Assembly: GCA_035534295.1 (NCBI GenBank)
Contig: DATLSE010000024.1
Span: 20,517-84,516 of the forward strand
Reading direction: 5' to 3'
DNA length: 64,000 nt
Source of the DNA: DATKQJ01 sp035534295
GTDB lineage: Bacteria; Chloroflexota; Dormibacteria; Dormibacterales; Dormibacteraceae
Position numbers and translations under genes: made by a program. A model generated the notes under the pieces. The model was not told where the DNA came from and made no database searches. It saw nothing but the letters and a program-made list of their open reading frames with translations. How positions within the stretch are numbered: the first letter of the stretch is position 1; every line of letters starts with the position of its first letter. Shown here piece after piece: positions 29,649 through 38,855 of this stretch.

Positions 29649-31715
29649 CTAGCGTCCCCGGCGCCGCGGAGATGCCGGTCGGGGTCGGGGCGCGGCGGCG
29701 GTGACCAGAGCCACATCGGCGTCGTCCTCGCCCGCATCCCCGCCCAGAAAGCGGCGGCGCAGAGAGGCGATGCGGTCCCTGATCCGGCCCGCCTCCTCGA
29801 ACTGCAGACCCTTGGCCAGCCGGTACATCTCGCGTTCCAGGTCGCGGAGCATGGCCTCGACGTCGGGGCGTGGCAGGCCGGAGCCGGCCATGAGCTCGAC
29901 CGCGTCGGCCTTCACCTCCTGCTCGTGAGCCTCCAGTTGGTAGACCGCCTTGTGCACGGTCTCGGGGGTGATGCCGTGTTCAAGGTTGTGAGCGAGCTGG
30001 CGAGCGCGCCGGCGATCGGTCTCCTCGATCGCCTGGCGCATGGAGTCGGTGACCCGATCGGCGTACATGATCACGTGACCCTCGACGTTGCGCGCGGCGC
30101 GCCCGATGATCTGGATGAAGCTGCGATAGGCGCGCAGGTAGCCCTCCTTGTCGGCATCCAGGATGGCGATGAACGCGACCTCGGGTAGGTCCAGGCCCTC
30201 GCGCAGAAGGTTGATGCCGACCAGCACGTCGTACTCGCCCAGGCGCAGGTCGCGCAGGACCTCGATCCGCTCCATGGCGTCCAGATCGGAGTGGATGTAG
30301 CGAACCCGGATGCCCACCTCACGCAGGTAGTCGGTCAGGTCCTCGGCGAAGCGCTTGGTCAGGGTCGTAACCAGGGAGCGGTGGCCGGCCTGCGCTCGCT
30401 GGCGCAGCTCACCCACCAGATCGTCGATCTGACCCGCCGTGCCCCGCACCTCCAGGCTCGGATCCACCAGCCCCGTCGGTCGCACCACCATCTCCGCCAC
30501 CTGCTCTGCGTGGGCCAGCTCATAGGGGCCCGGAGTGGCGCTGACGTAGAGCACCTGGTGCACCCGCTCCTCCCATTCGGCAAAGCTGAGCGGGCGGTTG
30601 TCGAAGGCGCTGGGCAGGCGAAACCCGTACTCGACCAGCGCCGCCTTGCGCGAACGGTCGCCCCCCAGCATGGCTCCGACCTGGGGTACGGCCACGTGCG
30701 ATTCGTCGACGAAGATCAGAGCATCCTCGGGCAGGTAGTCGAGGAGGGTGAAGGGCGCCTCGCCCGGCGAACGCCGGGTCAGGTGACGTGAATAGTTCTC
30801 CACCCCCGCGCAGGTGCCCGCCTCCCGCAGCATCTCGAGGTCGAATCCGGTCCGCTGGCGCAACCGCTGAGCCTCCAGCAGCTTGCCCTGCTCTTGGAAC
30901 CAGGCGCAGCGCTCCTCGAGCTCGGCCTCGGCGTCCGCCAGGGCCAAAAGCAGCTTCTCCTTGGGCGTCACGTAGTGGCTGGCGGGGAAGATTCGGAGCT
31001 GATCACGATCGGACAGGATCTCGCCTGTAACCGCGTCCAGCTCGCGGATGCGCTCGATCTCGTCGCCCATGAACTCGATCCGGTAGACCCGCTCCTCGCT
31101 CGCCGGCACCAGGTCGACGACGTCGCCGCGGACCCGGAACCGGAGCCGGGCGAGGTCGTAGTCGTTGCGCTCATAGAGCATCTCGGTCAACTTGCGCAGC
31201 AGTAGCTCACGCCGGATCGCCATCCCGGGCCGGATCTCGAACGACTCGCCCAGGTAATCCTCGACCGACCCGATGCCGTAGATGCAGCTGACGCTGGCCA
31301 CCACGATCACGTCCCGCCGGGTGACCAGGGCACTGGTGGCGGAGTGGCGGAGGCGGTCGATCTCCTGGTTGCGGTTGGAGTCCTTCTCGATGTAGGTGTC
31401 GCTGCGCGCGATGTACGCCTCGGGCTGGTAGTAGTCGTAGTAGCTGACGAAGTATTCGACCGCGTTCTGGGGGAACAGGCGCCGGAACTCGGCGCAGAGC
31501 TGCGCGGCCAGAGTCTTGTTCGGGCTCAAGACCAGCACCGGGCGTCCCAGGCGCTCGATCGCCCAGGCCATGACGTTGGTCTTGCCGCTCCCGGTGACGC
31601 CGAACAGTAGCTGGTGCCGCAGGCCACGGTTGAAACCCTGGACCACGGTCTCGATGGCCTGGGGCTGGTCGGCCGCGGGCTTGAAGGGCGCGTCGAGTTG
31701 GAAGGTGGCGGCCAT
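29649..31715 (-). CDS. uvrB: UvrABC excinuclease subunit B
   Basis: The helicase-like damage-verification subunit has 688 residues. It contains Walker A VTGSGKTNVMAW, the beta-hairpin YYDYYQPEAYI, DESH (VDESHVAVPQ), and a C-terminal UVR motif ERE-YRLAKGLQFEEAGRIRD for UvrC contact. ATG 31715 has TAAAAT about eleven bases upstream and no clear SD. Confidence 0.97.
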   Translation of the reverse strand: MAATFQLDAPFKPAADQPQAIETVVQGFNRGLRHQLLFGVTGSGKTNVMAWAIERLGRPVLVLSPNKTLAAQLCAEFRRLFPQNAVEYFVSYYDYYQPEAYIARSDTYIEKDSNRNQEIDRLRHSATSALVTRRDVIVVASVSCIYGIGSVEDYLGESFEIRPGMAIRRELLLRKLTEMLYERNDYDLARLRFRVRGDVVDLVPASEERVYRIEFMGDEIERIRELDAVTGEILSDRDQLRIFPASHYVTPKEKLLLALADAEAELEERCAWFQEQGKLLEAQRLRQRTGFDLEMLREAGTCAGVENYSRHLTRRSPGEAPFTLLDYLPEDALIFVDESHVAVPQVGAMLGGDRSRKAALVEYGFRLPSAFDNRPLSFAEWEERVHQVLYVSATPGPYELAHAEQVAEMVVRPTGLVDPSLEVRGTAGQIDDLVGELRQRAQAGHRSLVTTLTKRFAEDLTDYLREVGIRVRYIHSDLDAMERIEVLRDLRLGEYDVLVGINLLREGLDLPEVAFIAILDADKEGYLRAYRSFIQIIGRAARNVEGHVIMYADRVTDSMRQAIEETDRRRARQLAHNLEHGITPETVHKAVYQLEAHEQEVKADAVELMAGSGLPRPDVEAMLRDLEREMYRLAKGLQFEEAGRIRDRIASLRRRFLGGDAGEDDADVALVTAAAPRPRPASPRRRGR

Positions 31716-31759
31716 GGCTGAATTCGATTTTAAGCCGAACGCCCGTTCGACCCGGCGGG

Positions 31760-32971
31760 TTAATCCAGGCTCAGCAGCAGCGCCGTCACCGCCTCGCCTC
31801 GAAGCAGCCCGCGCTCTCCCGGAGGGATGCGGACCAAGCCCTGGGCCCCGACCATGGAGAGCAGTCGAGAGGAGGCCTGGCGCCCCGTGCTGTGCGCCAC
31901 CAGGACGCCGTCCTGGGCCTGCAGGCGCACGCGCTGGAAGTCGGTCCGATCCCCGCTCGCCTGGGCGTCGTAGCCCAATTGCACGGGCAGCTCGAGGCGC
32001 TGCAGCCGCGAGTGGCCCTGCATGCGGCGCAGCGCCGGGCGGACGAAGACCTCGAAGGTGACAAGTGAGCTGACCGGGAAGCCGGGGAGCCCGAAGGCGA
32101 CTTTGTCGGAGCCCAGGGTGGCGAAGGTGAAGGGCTTGCCCGGGCGCACCTTGACCCGGCCCACGTGGATCTGGCCGAGCTCGGCCAGGAGCGGCTTGAC
32201 CAGGTCATGGCTGCCGACCGAGACCCCCCCCGAGGTCACCAGCACGTCGTGCTCCAGGAGCGCGCCCTCGACTAGGGCGCGCAGTGCGCCGGGCTCGTCG
32301 GGCGCGATCCCGAGCATCGTCACCTCTGCTCCCGTCTCCTCCAGCGCCGCCCCCAGGGCCCAGCGGTTGGAGTCCACGATCTGGCCCGGTCCGGGCTCGC
32401 ATCCGAGCTCCAAGAGCTCGTCCCCGGTCGACATCAGGGCCACCCGGGGTCGGCGGTGAACTGGGAGCGAGCGCCGCCCCAGGGCGGCGACGAGAGCGAT
32501 CTCAGCTGGGCCCAGCTGGGTACCCTGGGCCAGCACCAGCTCGCCCACCTCCACGTCTGCGCCGGCCGGGTTGATGTTGGCCCCGGCCCGGGTCGAGGCG
32601 AAGCGAATGCCGTCCCCTTCCGATGTCACGTCCTCGACCATGACCACGGCGTCCGCTCCCGCCGGGACGACGCCCCCGGTCAGGATGGTCACCGCCTGGC
32701 CCGGGCCGAGATCCTGGGCGTAGGGACGACCGGCCGCAGATTCCCCAGTCACGCGGAGCCATCCTCCCGAGTCGGCCGTGCGATGAGCGTAACCGTCGAC
32801 CGCGCTCAGAGGCAGCCCGGGAAGGCGCACGGTCGAGTGCAGGTCGGCGGCCAGCACGCGTCCGCGCAGCTGAGCCACCTGGACCTCCTCTGGGCCCAGC
32901 ACAAAGATTCGCTCGAGCACCGTCGCCGCCGCCGTGGCGGCGTCGAGCATGGGATAGCTCGAGGGCCGCAT
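31760..32971 (-). CDS. moeA: molybdopterin molybdenumtransferase
   Basis: MoeA inserts molybdate into adenylylated molybdopterin. The ~403 residues show GYAHRT, TILTGGVVPAGADAVVMVED, the active-site MSTGDELLELG, VTSGGVSVGSHDLVKP and FGLPGFPVSS. ATG 32971 overlaps the cutA stop as TGATG. The moco gene moaA is far away at 48.8 kb, so the pathway genes are dispersed. Confidence 0.95.
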   Translation of the reverse strand: MRPSSYPMLDAATAAATVLERIFVLGPEEVQVAQLRGRVLAADLHSTVRLPGLPLSAVDGYAHRTADSGGWLRVTGESAAGRPYAQDLGPGQAVTILTGGVVPAGADAVVMVEDVTSEGDGIRFASTRAGANINPAGADVEVGELVLAQGTQLGPAEIALVAALGRRSLPVHRRPRVALMSTGDELLELGCEPGPGQIVDSNRWALGAALEETGAEVTMLGIAPDEPGALRALVEGALLEHDVLVTSGGVSVGSHDLVKPLLAELGQIHVGRVKVRPGKPFTFATLGSDKVAFGLPGFPVSSLVTFEVFVRPALRRMQGHSRLQRLELPVQLGYDAQASGDRTDFQRVRLQAQDGVLVAHSTGRQASSRLLSMVGAQGLVRIPPGERGLLRGEAVTALLLSLD

Positions 32972-33354
32972 CAACCGCCCGGCTCGGGGTCCGAGGGGGA
33001 GCCGGCGCTGGATGCCCGCTCTCCCCGAGTCGAGTCCACGGCCTGGGCCAGATAGGCCAGGTAGGCCGGTGAGACTGCGCTCACCGGGATCTCGATCAGG
33101 TCCGCCGGCTCCCCGCCGTGGAGCTCAAGGATCCGGGCCTGGGCCGCCGCCGAGAGCTCGCCGGTGGTCCTGAGTAGGAGCAGAGACTCGTGCTCGCGCT
33201 GCAGACGGCCCTGGCTCCAGCTGAAGGAGTGGATCCCCGGCACGACCGAACCCGCCCCGGCCAGACGCTCTTCGACCAGCTGTTCCCCCAGACGCTCGGC
33301 GTCGTCGCGCCCGGGAAGCGAGACCATGAGCAGCACCACCGCGGCGTCGGTCAC
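32971..33354 (-). CDS. cutA: CutA-like divalent cation tolerance protein
   Basis: This small trimeric PII-like-fold protein of 127 residues has VVLLMVSLPGRDDAERLGEQL, LVEERLAG-GSVVPGIHSFSW and LLLLRTTGEL, matching CutA1. Such proteins are linked to copper tolerance, though the molecular role is unclear. The C-terminus carries a ~25-residue polar extension. GTG 33354 overlaps the upstream stop as GTGA. Sequence identity to classical CutA looks low, hence moderate confidence. Confidence 0.78.
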   Translation of the reverse strand: MTDAAVVLLMVSLPGRDDAERLGEQLVEERLAGAGSVVPGIHSFSWSQGRLQREHESLLLLRTTGELSAAAQARILELHGGEPADLIEIPVSAVSPAYLAYLAQAVDSTRGERASSAGSPSDPEPGG

Positions 33355-33998
33355 GTGACCTCGCGCGGTACGTCCATCCAGGCCACGGCCGCAGCCAGCG
33401 CGGCGCCACCCAGGAGCAGACCGCCGATCACGTCCGAGGCCCAGTGGGCCTCGACCACCACCCTGTCTACTGCCATCACTCCAATCATGACCGCCAGCGC
33501 CGGGTAAACGGCACGGCGGAGGCGCCCAGGAGGCGCCAGGCGGTGCACGCAGAAGGCGATCAGGCCGTACACGACCACGGTCCGCACCTGGTGCCCGCTG
33601 GGGAAGCTGTACGGCACCAGGTGGACGAAGAAGAGGCTCAGGCTGGGCCCGTCGGCGTGGCCGGGACTGGGCCCGACCTGGTGCACCAGCTGCTTGTAGG
33701 CGACCTCCAGGCCAACCGACAGGGGATAGACCGACAGCGCCCACGATTCGGACTTAAAGCCCCGACGGCGAAGCCAGACGAACAGCCCCAGGGCCAGGGC
33801 GGTGGTCACCTCGACCCCACCCAGGAGCGCGATCAGGCGCAGCACCGGCTCCACCCCCGGCGACCACAGGTGCTGGCCCCAGGCGTCGATGGTGCGGTCC
33901 AGGCTGTGGGTCAACCCCGCCGCCGCGACCCCGCTTAAAACCACGAAGCCGGCGCCCAGGGCAGCCATGGCGAGAAGGGCCCGATTCAACGCTGGCAC
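33351..33998 (-). CDS. PAP2-superfamily membrane phosphatase-like protein
   Basis: This ~215-residue membrane protein with about six helices carries PAP2 motifs C2 (PSGH, in SFPSGHQVRTV) and C3 (RVVVEAHWASD, with the catalytic His and Asp). Motif C1, normally K-x6-RP, reads K-x6-GP, and the first Ser of C3 is Asp. It may act on undecaprenyl pyrophosphate or other lipid phosphates, or be catalytically weakened. The start overlaps mutM; GTG 33998 or the TTG at 33989 is possible. Confidence 0.8.
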   Translation of the reverse strand: MPALNRALLAMAALGAGFVVLSGVAAAGLTHSLDRTIDAWGQHLWSPGVEPVLRLIALLGGVEVTTALALGLFVWLRRRGFKSESWALSVYPLSVGLEVAYKQLVHQVGPSPGHADGPSLSLFFVHLVPYSFPSGHQVRTVVVYGLIAFCVHRLAPPGRLRRAVYPALAVMIGVMAVDRVVVEAHWASDVIGGLLLGGAALAAAVAWMDVPREVT

Positions 33999-34810
33999 CG
34001 AACGCAGAAGACCGAGGTCCGGCCTCCGAGCCGGATCGAGCGCAGGCGCGAGCCGCAGTTGAGGCAGGCCTGGCCCGCCCTGCCGTAGACCTGTAGCCGG
34101 TCCTGCTGATGTCCGCGTTCGCCCCAGGCGTCGCGGTAGTCGGCGATGGTGCTGCCGCGGTGGACGATGCCCTCGGCCAGCGCCCCGGCCAGCGCGCTGG
34201 CAAGCCGGCTCAGGCGCCGTGGACCCAGACCGGCGGCGCTTCGGGCGGGGTGGATCCGGGCCCGGAACAGGGCCTCATCGGCGTAGATGTTGCCAACCCC
34301 GGCGACGATTCGCTGGTCCAAGAGCAGGCTCTTGATCGGCGCCCGCCGCCCACTCAGCAGGCGGCCGAGGAGGGGCCCGTCAAACCCTGGATCGATCGGC
34401 TCCGCGCCCAGGCGCGGCATCGCGCCCTGGGCGATGAGATCCTCCTCCTCCCCGATCAGGACGCGCCCGAAGCGCCGTGGGTCGCGCAGGCGCAGCTCCT
34501 GCTGGCCCTGTAACTCCAGGCGCAGGTGGACGTGGGGAGCCAGCTCATGCCCCGCGGGGACCAAGCGCAGCTGTCCCGTCATACCCAGATGGACGATCAG
34601 GCACAATCGCTCGCCGCATCGGAAGATGATGTACTTGCCGCGCCGCTCCAGGGCCTCGATCACGCGCCCGACCAGGAGCTCGCCCGCCGGCCTGGGCTCA
34701 CGCTGGCGCAGGAGCAGAGGGTTGAGGTGCAGAACGCGCTCGATCCTGCGCCCGACCACCGCCGGGCGCAGGTCACAAACCACCGTCTCGACCTCGGGCA
34801 GCTCGGGCAC
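33986..34810 (-). CDS. mutM: formamidopyrimidine-DNA glycosylase
   Basis: The Fpg/MutM base-excision enzyme removes 8-oxoguanine. The N-terminal PELPEVETV supplies the catalytic Pro and Glu; LVHLGMTGQLRL, the H2TH region (LLDQRIVAGVGNIYADEALF) and the zinc finger CLNCG...CVRC complete the set. The length of 274 residues is normal. It sits 4 bp after polA, grouping two repair functions. Confidence 0.97.
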   Translation of the reverse strand: MPELPEVETVVCDLRPAVVGRRIERVLHLNPLLLRQREPRPAGELLVGRVIEALERRGKYIIFRCGERLCLIVHLGMTGQLRLVPAGHELAPHVHLRLELQGQQELRLRDPRRFGRVLIGEEEDLIAQGAMPRLGAEPIDPGFDGPLLGRLLSGRRAPIKSLLLDQRIVAGVGNIYADEALFRARIHPARSAAGLGPRRLSRLASALAGALAEGIVHRGSTIADYRDAWGERGHQQDRLQVYGRAGQACLNCGSRLRSIRLGGRTSVFCVRCQR

Positions 34811-34814
34811 TTTT

Positions 34815-37490
34815 CTAGGCCACGCGCTCCATGTCCGCCCAGTTCAGCCCCAGCTTGGCCTCCACGGCCAGTCCCGGGAGGAGCTCGTAGGCTCCGATCA
34901 TGAGCCGCGGCACCAGCTCCAAGAAGTCCGCAGACTCCTCCTCTGGGATTTCGAAGACGAGCTCGTCGTGGACCTGGAGCAGCATCCTGCCCTGGAGCCG
35001 GCGCGAGGCGAGCTCGCGCTCGATGGCGACCATGGCGAGCTTGATGATGTCGGCGGCCAAGGACTGGATGGGAAAGTTGATCGCCATCCGTTCTGCCGCC
35101 TGGCGCAGCTGGTGGTTGGGCGAGCGCAGGTCGGGGATGACGCGGCGGCGACCGGTGGCGCTGACCACCAGGCCGTCATTTCGAGCCGCCTCCCGAACCG
35201 AATCCAGCCAGGCCCGCAGGCCGGCGTAGGTCTGCCAGTACTCGCGCAGAAATTCGCGCGCCTCCGAAGCCGGAATTCCCATCTGCTGGGCCAGCCCATA
35301 CTCACCCTGGCCATAGAGCGAGCCGAAGTTGGCGATCTTGGCCTGACGCCGCTGGGCGGAGTCCACGGACTCGATCGGGGTCTTGAACACGCGCGCCGCG
35401 GTGGCCGCGTGGATGTCGTGGCCGGCGCCGAAGGCGGCCAGCAGCTGGGCGTCCTCGGACAGGTGCGCCGCCACCCTGAGCTCGATCTGGGAGTAGTCGG
35501 CGGAGAGCAGTCGGTGACCCGGTCGACCGGCTCGGAAGGCCCGCCGGATGCGCTGGCCGAGCTCCGAGCGGATCGGGATGTTCATCAGGTTGGGGTTGGA
35601 CGAGCTCAGCCGACCGGTCGCTGTCGAGGCCTGCCCGAACGAGCTGTGGATGCGCCCGGTCCGGGAATCGACGAGCTCGGGCAGCGCGTCCACGTAGGTT
35701 GACTTGAGCTTCTGGAGCTGTCGGTGCTCGAGCACCTGGGCCACCACCGGGTGGCGCTCGCGCAGGGCCTCAAGGGTGTCGGCGTCGGTGGAGAATCCGG
35801 TCTTGGTACGCCGCCCGGAGGGGAGCCCTAAGTCTTCGAACAGGAGCTTGGCCAGTTGCTGGGGAGCGTTGAGGTTGAACTGATAGCCGGCCTGAGCGCA
35901 GATTGAGGTCTCGAGTTGGGCGAGCTGGTCGCCGAGCTCAGAGCCGAGCTCGCGCAGGTATTCGACATCGACCGCCACCCCTTCGGCCTCCATGCCCGCG
36001 AGCACCGCGGCCAGGGGGAGCTCGATCTGGTGGAACAGGTAGTCCACCCCCAGTTCGCGCATCTGAGCCGAGAGCAGCGGGACCAGGCGAAGCACCGCCT
36101 GGGCCCGGCGCTCGGCGTGGGAGGCGACCAGTTCAGGCGCCACCTGAGCCAGGGTGAGGGCGCTCCGACGCGGCCCCAAGAGCTCCTCGCGCGGCCTCAG
36201 ATCCATCCCCAGCAGCTCTCGGGCCAGGTCTTCGAGCCGGGGATCGCGCGCTCCCGAACCGATCAGGTAGGCGGCGAGATGGGTGCTGAACTCCCAGCGT
36301 TGGGCGCCACCCAACACCACCTGCTCCTCCTTGACGTCATGCGCGGCCAGCTGGACGCCGGCCAGGTGGGGGCGCACCTGGTCCAACAGCTGAGCGGGCA
36401 CAAACCACGATCCCCGCTCGCTGGCCAGCCCATAGCCGGCCAGCGAGGGCTGCCGGGGAGTGCCCTCGTAAAGCGCGTAGAGGGCGACCACGGGTGCGGC
36501 CGAGAGCTCGCTGATGAGAGTGGGCAGGTCGTCAGGGGCGAGGATCCGGCTGGGCTCGGGGGCGACCGACTCCAGCGCCAGGCTGGGCTGCGTGGGCGCC
36601 TGGTCGGGTAGGGGCAGGCGGGAGAGGAGCTGGCGGAACTCGAGCTCGTCGAACACCGACCGCACCTTCTCGGGGTCGTAGCGGAGCCAGCGCGCGCGCT
36701 CCAGGTCGAGCTCGACCGGGGCGTCGCGCCGGATCGTGACCAGGCGCTTGCCCAAGCGCAGCTCCTCGGCGCCCGCCTCCAGGGCCGAGCGCACCCGGCC
36801 GGCCTTGAGCTGCTCCAGGCCCAAGAGCACGCCCTCGACGCTGCCGAAGCGCTGCACCAGCTCGGTCGCCGTCTTGTCCCCCACCCCCGCCACTCCCGGG
36901 ATGTTGTCCGAGGTGTCGCCGCGCAACGCCTTGTAGTCGATCAGCTGGGCGGGATCCAATCCATAGCGCTGGCGGACCTGGTCTGGACCGTAGAGGGTGG
37001 TCTCGGTGATGCCCCGGCGCGGCACCAGGGCCGACGTCTTGTCGCTCACCAGCTGCAGACAGTCGAGATCGCCGCTGACGATGGTGACCTCCAGGCCGGC
37101 AGCCTCGGCCTGCAGGTCGAGGCTGCCGATGACGTCGTCGGCCTCGAACCCGGGGATGGATTCGACCGGGATCATGAGCGCCTCCAGGATCCGGCGCACG
37201 AGCTCGAATTGGGGCCGCAAGTCGTCCGGGGTCGGGCGCCGGCCGCCCTTGTACCCCGCGTACTCATCGCTCCTGAAGCTGGGTTGTCCGGTGTCGAACG
37301 CGGCCACGGCGAACTCGGGGCGCGAGTTCAAGACCAGGGCCAGCATGGAGGTGAAACCATAGGCGGCGTTGGTGACCACGCCCGCCGACGTGCTCATCGG
37401 GGGAAGGGCGAAGAAGGCACGATAGATGAGGCTGTGGGCGTCGATGAGGACCATGCGTCGACGCCCGCCCGCCCTTGGCATGGACACCAT
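34815..37490 (-). CDS. polA: DNA polymerase I (proofreading domain degenerate)
   Basis: A family A polymerase of about 890 residues. The N-terminal 5' nuclease has DAHSLIYRAFF, FDTGQPSFRSDEYAGYKGGR and DNIPGVAGVGDKTA. Polymerase motifs A (DYSQIELRVAAHLSED), B (RRQAKIANFGSLYGQGEYGL) and C (QVHDELVFEI) are intact. In the middle domain the DxE pair that starts 3'-5' exonucleases is replaced (VVALYALYEGTP), so proofreading is probably absent, as in Taq polymerase. The start could be ATG 37490, 37481 or 37454; I show the longest plausible one. Confidence 0.95.
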   Translation of the reverse strand: MVSMPRAGGRRRMVLIDAHSLIYRAFFALPPMSTSAGVVTNAAYGFTSMLALVLNSRPEFAVAAFDTGQPSFRSDEYAGYKGGRRPTPDDLRPQFELVRRILEALMIPVESIPGFEADDVIGSLDLQAEAAGLEVTIVSGDLDCLQLVSDKTSALVPRRGITETTLYGPDQVRQRYGLDPAQLIDYKALRGDTSDNIPGVAGVGDKTATELVQRFGSVEGVLLGLEQLKAGRVRSALEAGAEELRLGKRLVTIRRDAPVELDLERARWLRYDPEKVRSVFDELEFRQLLSRLPLPDQAPTQPSLALESVAPEPSRILAPDDLPTLISELSAAPVVALYALYEGTPRQPSLAGYGLASERGSWFVPAQLLDQVRPHLAGVQLAAHDVKEEQVVLGGAQRWEFSTHLAAYLIGSGARDPRLEDLARELLGMDLRPREELLGPRRSALTLAQVAPELVASHAERRAQAVLRLVPLLSAQMRELGVDYLFHQIELPLAAVLAGMEAEGVAVDVEYLRELGSELGDQLAQLETSICAQAGYQFNLNAPQQLAKLLFEDLGLPSGRRTKTGFSTDADTLEALRERHPVVAQVLEHRQLQKLKSTYVDALPELVDSRTGRIHSSFGQASTATGRLSSSNPNLMNIPIRSELGQRIRRAFRAGRPGHRLLSADYSQIELRVAAHLSEDAQLLAAFGAGHDIHAATAARVFKTPIESVDSAQRRQAKIANFGSLYGQGEYGLAQQMGIPASEAREFLREYWQTYAGLRAWLDSVREAARNDGLVVSATGRRRVIPDLRSPNHQLRQAAERMAINFPIQSLAADIIKLAMVAIERELASRRLQGRMLLQVHDELVFEIPEEESADFLELVPRLMIGAYELLPGLAVEAKLGLNWADMERVA

Positions 37491-37522
37491 TCTGCCCAGA
37501 TCCGCCGCCGCCCGGGCGCGGG

Positions 37523-37533
37523 TAGACTCTAAT
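37523..37533. promoter_or_regulatory. polA / bifunctional-nuclease intergenic promoter region
   Basis: TAGACT (37523) and TCTAAT (37528) on the plus strand, and TAGAGT in the same place on the minus strand, give possible divergent -10 elements in the only AT-richer patch between the two genes. Confidence 0.35.
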
Positions 37534-37586
37534 CTTGGGAGATCGAGACGGACGATCCACATGAGGTAGCGGTCGACAGCATCCGC

Positions 37587-38096
37587 GTGCACATGGCCAC
37601 CGGCCAGCACGTGGTCATCCTGCGCGAGAAGGGTGCCGACCGCTATCTACCGATCTGGATCGGCAATTTCGAGGCCAACGCGATCGCGCTCAAGATCACC
37701 GGCGTGGACGCCGAGCGGCCGGTCACCCACGACCTCCTGACCTCGATCCTGCGCGAGCTCGGCGCGACTGTGAACCGGATGGTGGTCACCTCGGTCGCGG
37801 ACGAGATCTTCTATGCCCGCCTCTACCTGCTCCAGGGCGGGCGCGAGATCGAGGTCGACTCCCGACCCAGTGACGCCATCGCCCTCGCCGTCCGCTTCGA
37901 GTGTCCGATCTACGTCGCCACCGAGGTCTTGGACCAGGCCGGCGTGATCCCCGACGGCGAGGACACCGAGGGGCAGGACCCCGAGAGCCCCCGCAGCCAG
38001 GCCAACGAGGACCGGCTTGAGGTCTTTCGCAATCTGGTCAACAGCCTGGACCTGCCCGATCTGCCGGACGAACCGGGGAGCTCACCCAGGAGCTGA
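37587..38096 (+). CDS. bifunctional nuclease (BFN/DUF151) family protein
   Basis: The domain signature is GQHVVILREKGADRYLPIWIG, then ITGVDAERPVTHDLL and DSRPSDAIALAVR, typical of DUF151 proteins. A plant member has DNase/RNase activity, while the bacterial function is unclear. A C-terminal acidic, low-complexity tail follows. The shown start is the first GTG. The homologous EVAVDSIRV lies just upstream in the same frame with no ATG, GTG or TTG before a stop at 37530, so the true start is uncertain. Confidence 0.85.
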   Translation: MHMATGQHVVILREKGADRYLPIWIGNFEANAIALKITGVDAERPVTHDLLTSILRELGATVNRMVVTSVADEIFYARLYLLQGGREIEVDSRPSDAIALAVRFECPIYVATEVLDQAGVIPDGEDTEGQDPESPRSQANEDRLEVFRNLVNSLDLPDLPDEPGSSPRS

Positions 38097-38153
38097 CGGC
38101 GGTCGTTGCGGACGCGCCCGAACGCCATTCTTGCGCTATGGTTTTTGGGTCTT

Positions 38154-38855
38154 TTGTCATCCTTTAAGTCGGTTCTGACGCCGCGCCGCAAGGAGGCGCT
38201 CGAGACCCTTCGTCGGCTCGCCAGTGAGCGCGGTGAGGGGGTTCACTACTCGCTCGTGGGGATCGGGATGGGGATATCGGCCTGGACCGCCTACGGGCTC
38301 CTCCGCGAGCTCGAACGCAGCGGCCTGGCCCAGCGCGGCTATGCCCTTGGGGGGACGTCCCGGCAGGGTGGGCGGGCCCGCATCCTGTTCTCCCCGACCG
38401 CCGGACCGGTGACCCTGGCGGCCGAGGTGGCAGAGCGCCTACAGGCGGCCTTCGAGCGCTTTGCCGCCATTGCCGATGAGCGACTGGCAGCCCGCGACTA
38501 CCTGTCCTCCACCCTGCAGGACGCCGGCGACGATCTGGGATTCCACCTCGGCTACTGGATGGGTCGGCTGGAGGCCGCGGGCCAGAACGCCCAGGCCGCT
38601 GCACGCGCCCTGCTCGAGGGTACGGCGGGTCCGGGAGCGAAGATTCAGGGCCTGTTCGCGCTCGGGCTCGGGGCCAGCCTGGCTCGACTTGCGCCCAGCC
38701 GCCTGGCCAGCCGCATCACCGACGCCGGGACCGGGTTCGTGAGCCTGTTGGACGACGGTCAACGCACGCCCGAGGCGTTGCTGGCGGCACTGGTCGAGGC
38801 GGCGCGCGCCCTCCTGCGGCGCCATCCTGGCGCGAGCGGCGTGCTCGCCCCTTGA
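38154..38855 (+). CDS. winged-helix DNA-binding protein, degV-linked
   Basis: The N-terminus looks like a winged helix-turn-helix: TPRRKEALETLRRLASE, then VHYSLVGIGMGISAWTAYGLLRELERSGL. The rest (about 90-230) is Ala/Leu-rich helical sequence of unknown role with a GLGASLARLAP segment. It overlaps degV as TTGA, suggesting they work together, perhaps sensing fatty acids. An AT-rich promoter-like patch (38128-38172) and the sequence itself suggest the real start may be CTG 38175 (LTPRRKEAL); TTG 38154 and 38106 are alternatives. Confidence 0.6.
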   Translation: MSSFKSVLTPRRKEALETLRRLASERGEGVHYSLVGIGMGISAWTAYGLLRELERSGLAQRGYALGGTSRQGGRARILFSPTAGPVTLAAEVAERLQAAFERFAAIADERLAARDYLSSTLQDAGDDLGFHLGYWMGRLEAAGQNAQAAARALLEGTAGPGAKIQGLFALGLGASLARLAPSRLASRITDAGTGFVSLLDDGQRTPEALLAALVEAARALLRRHPGASGVLAP

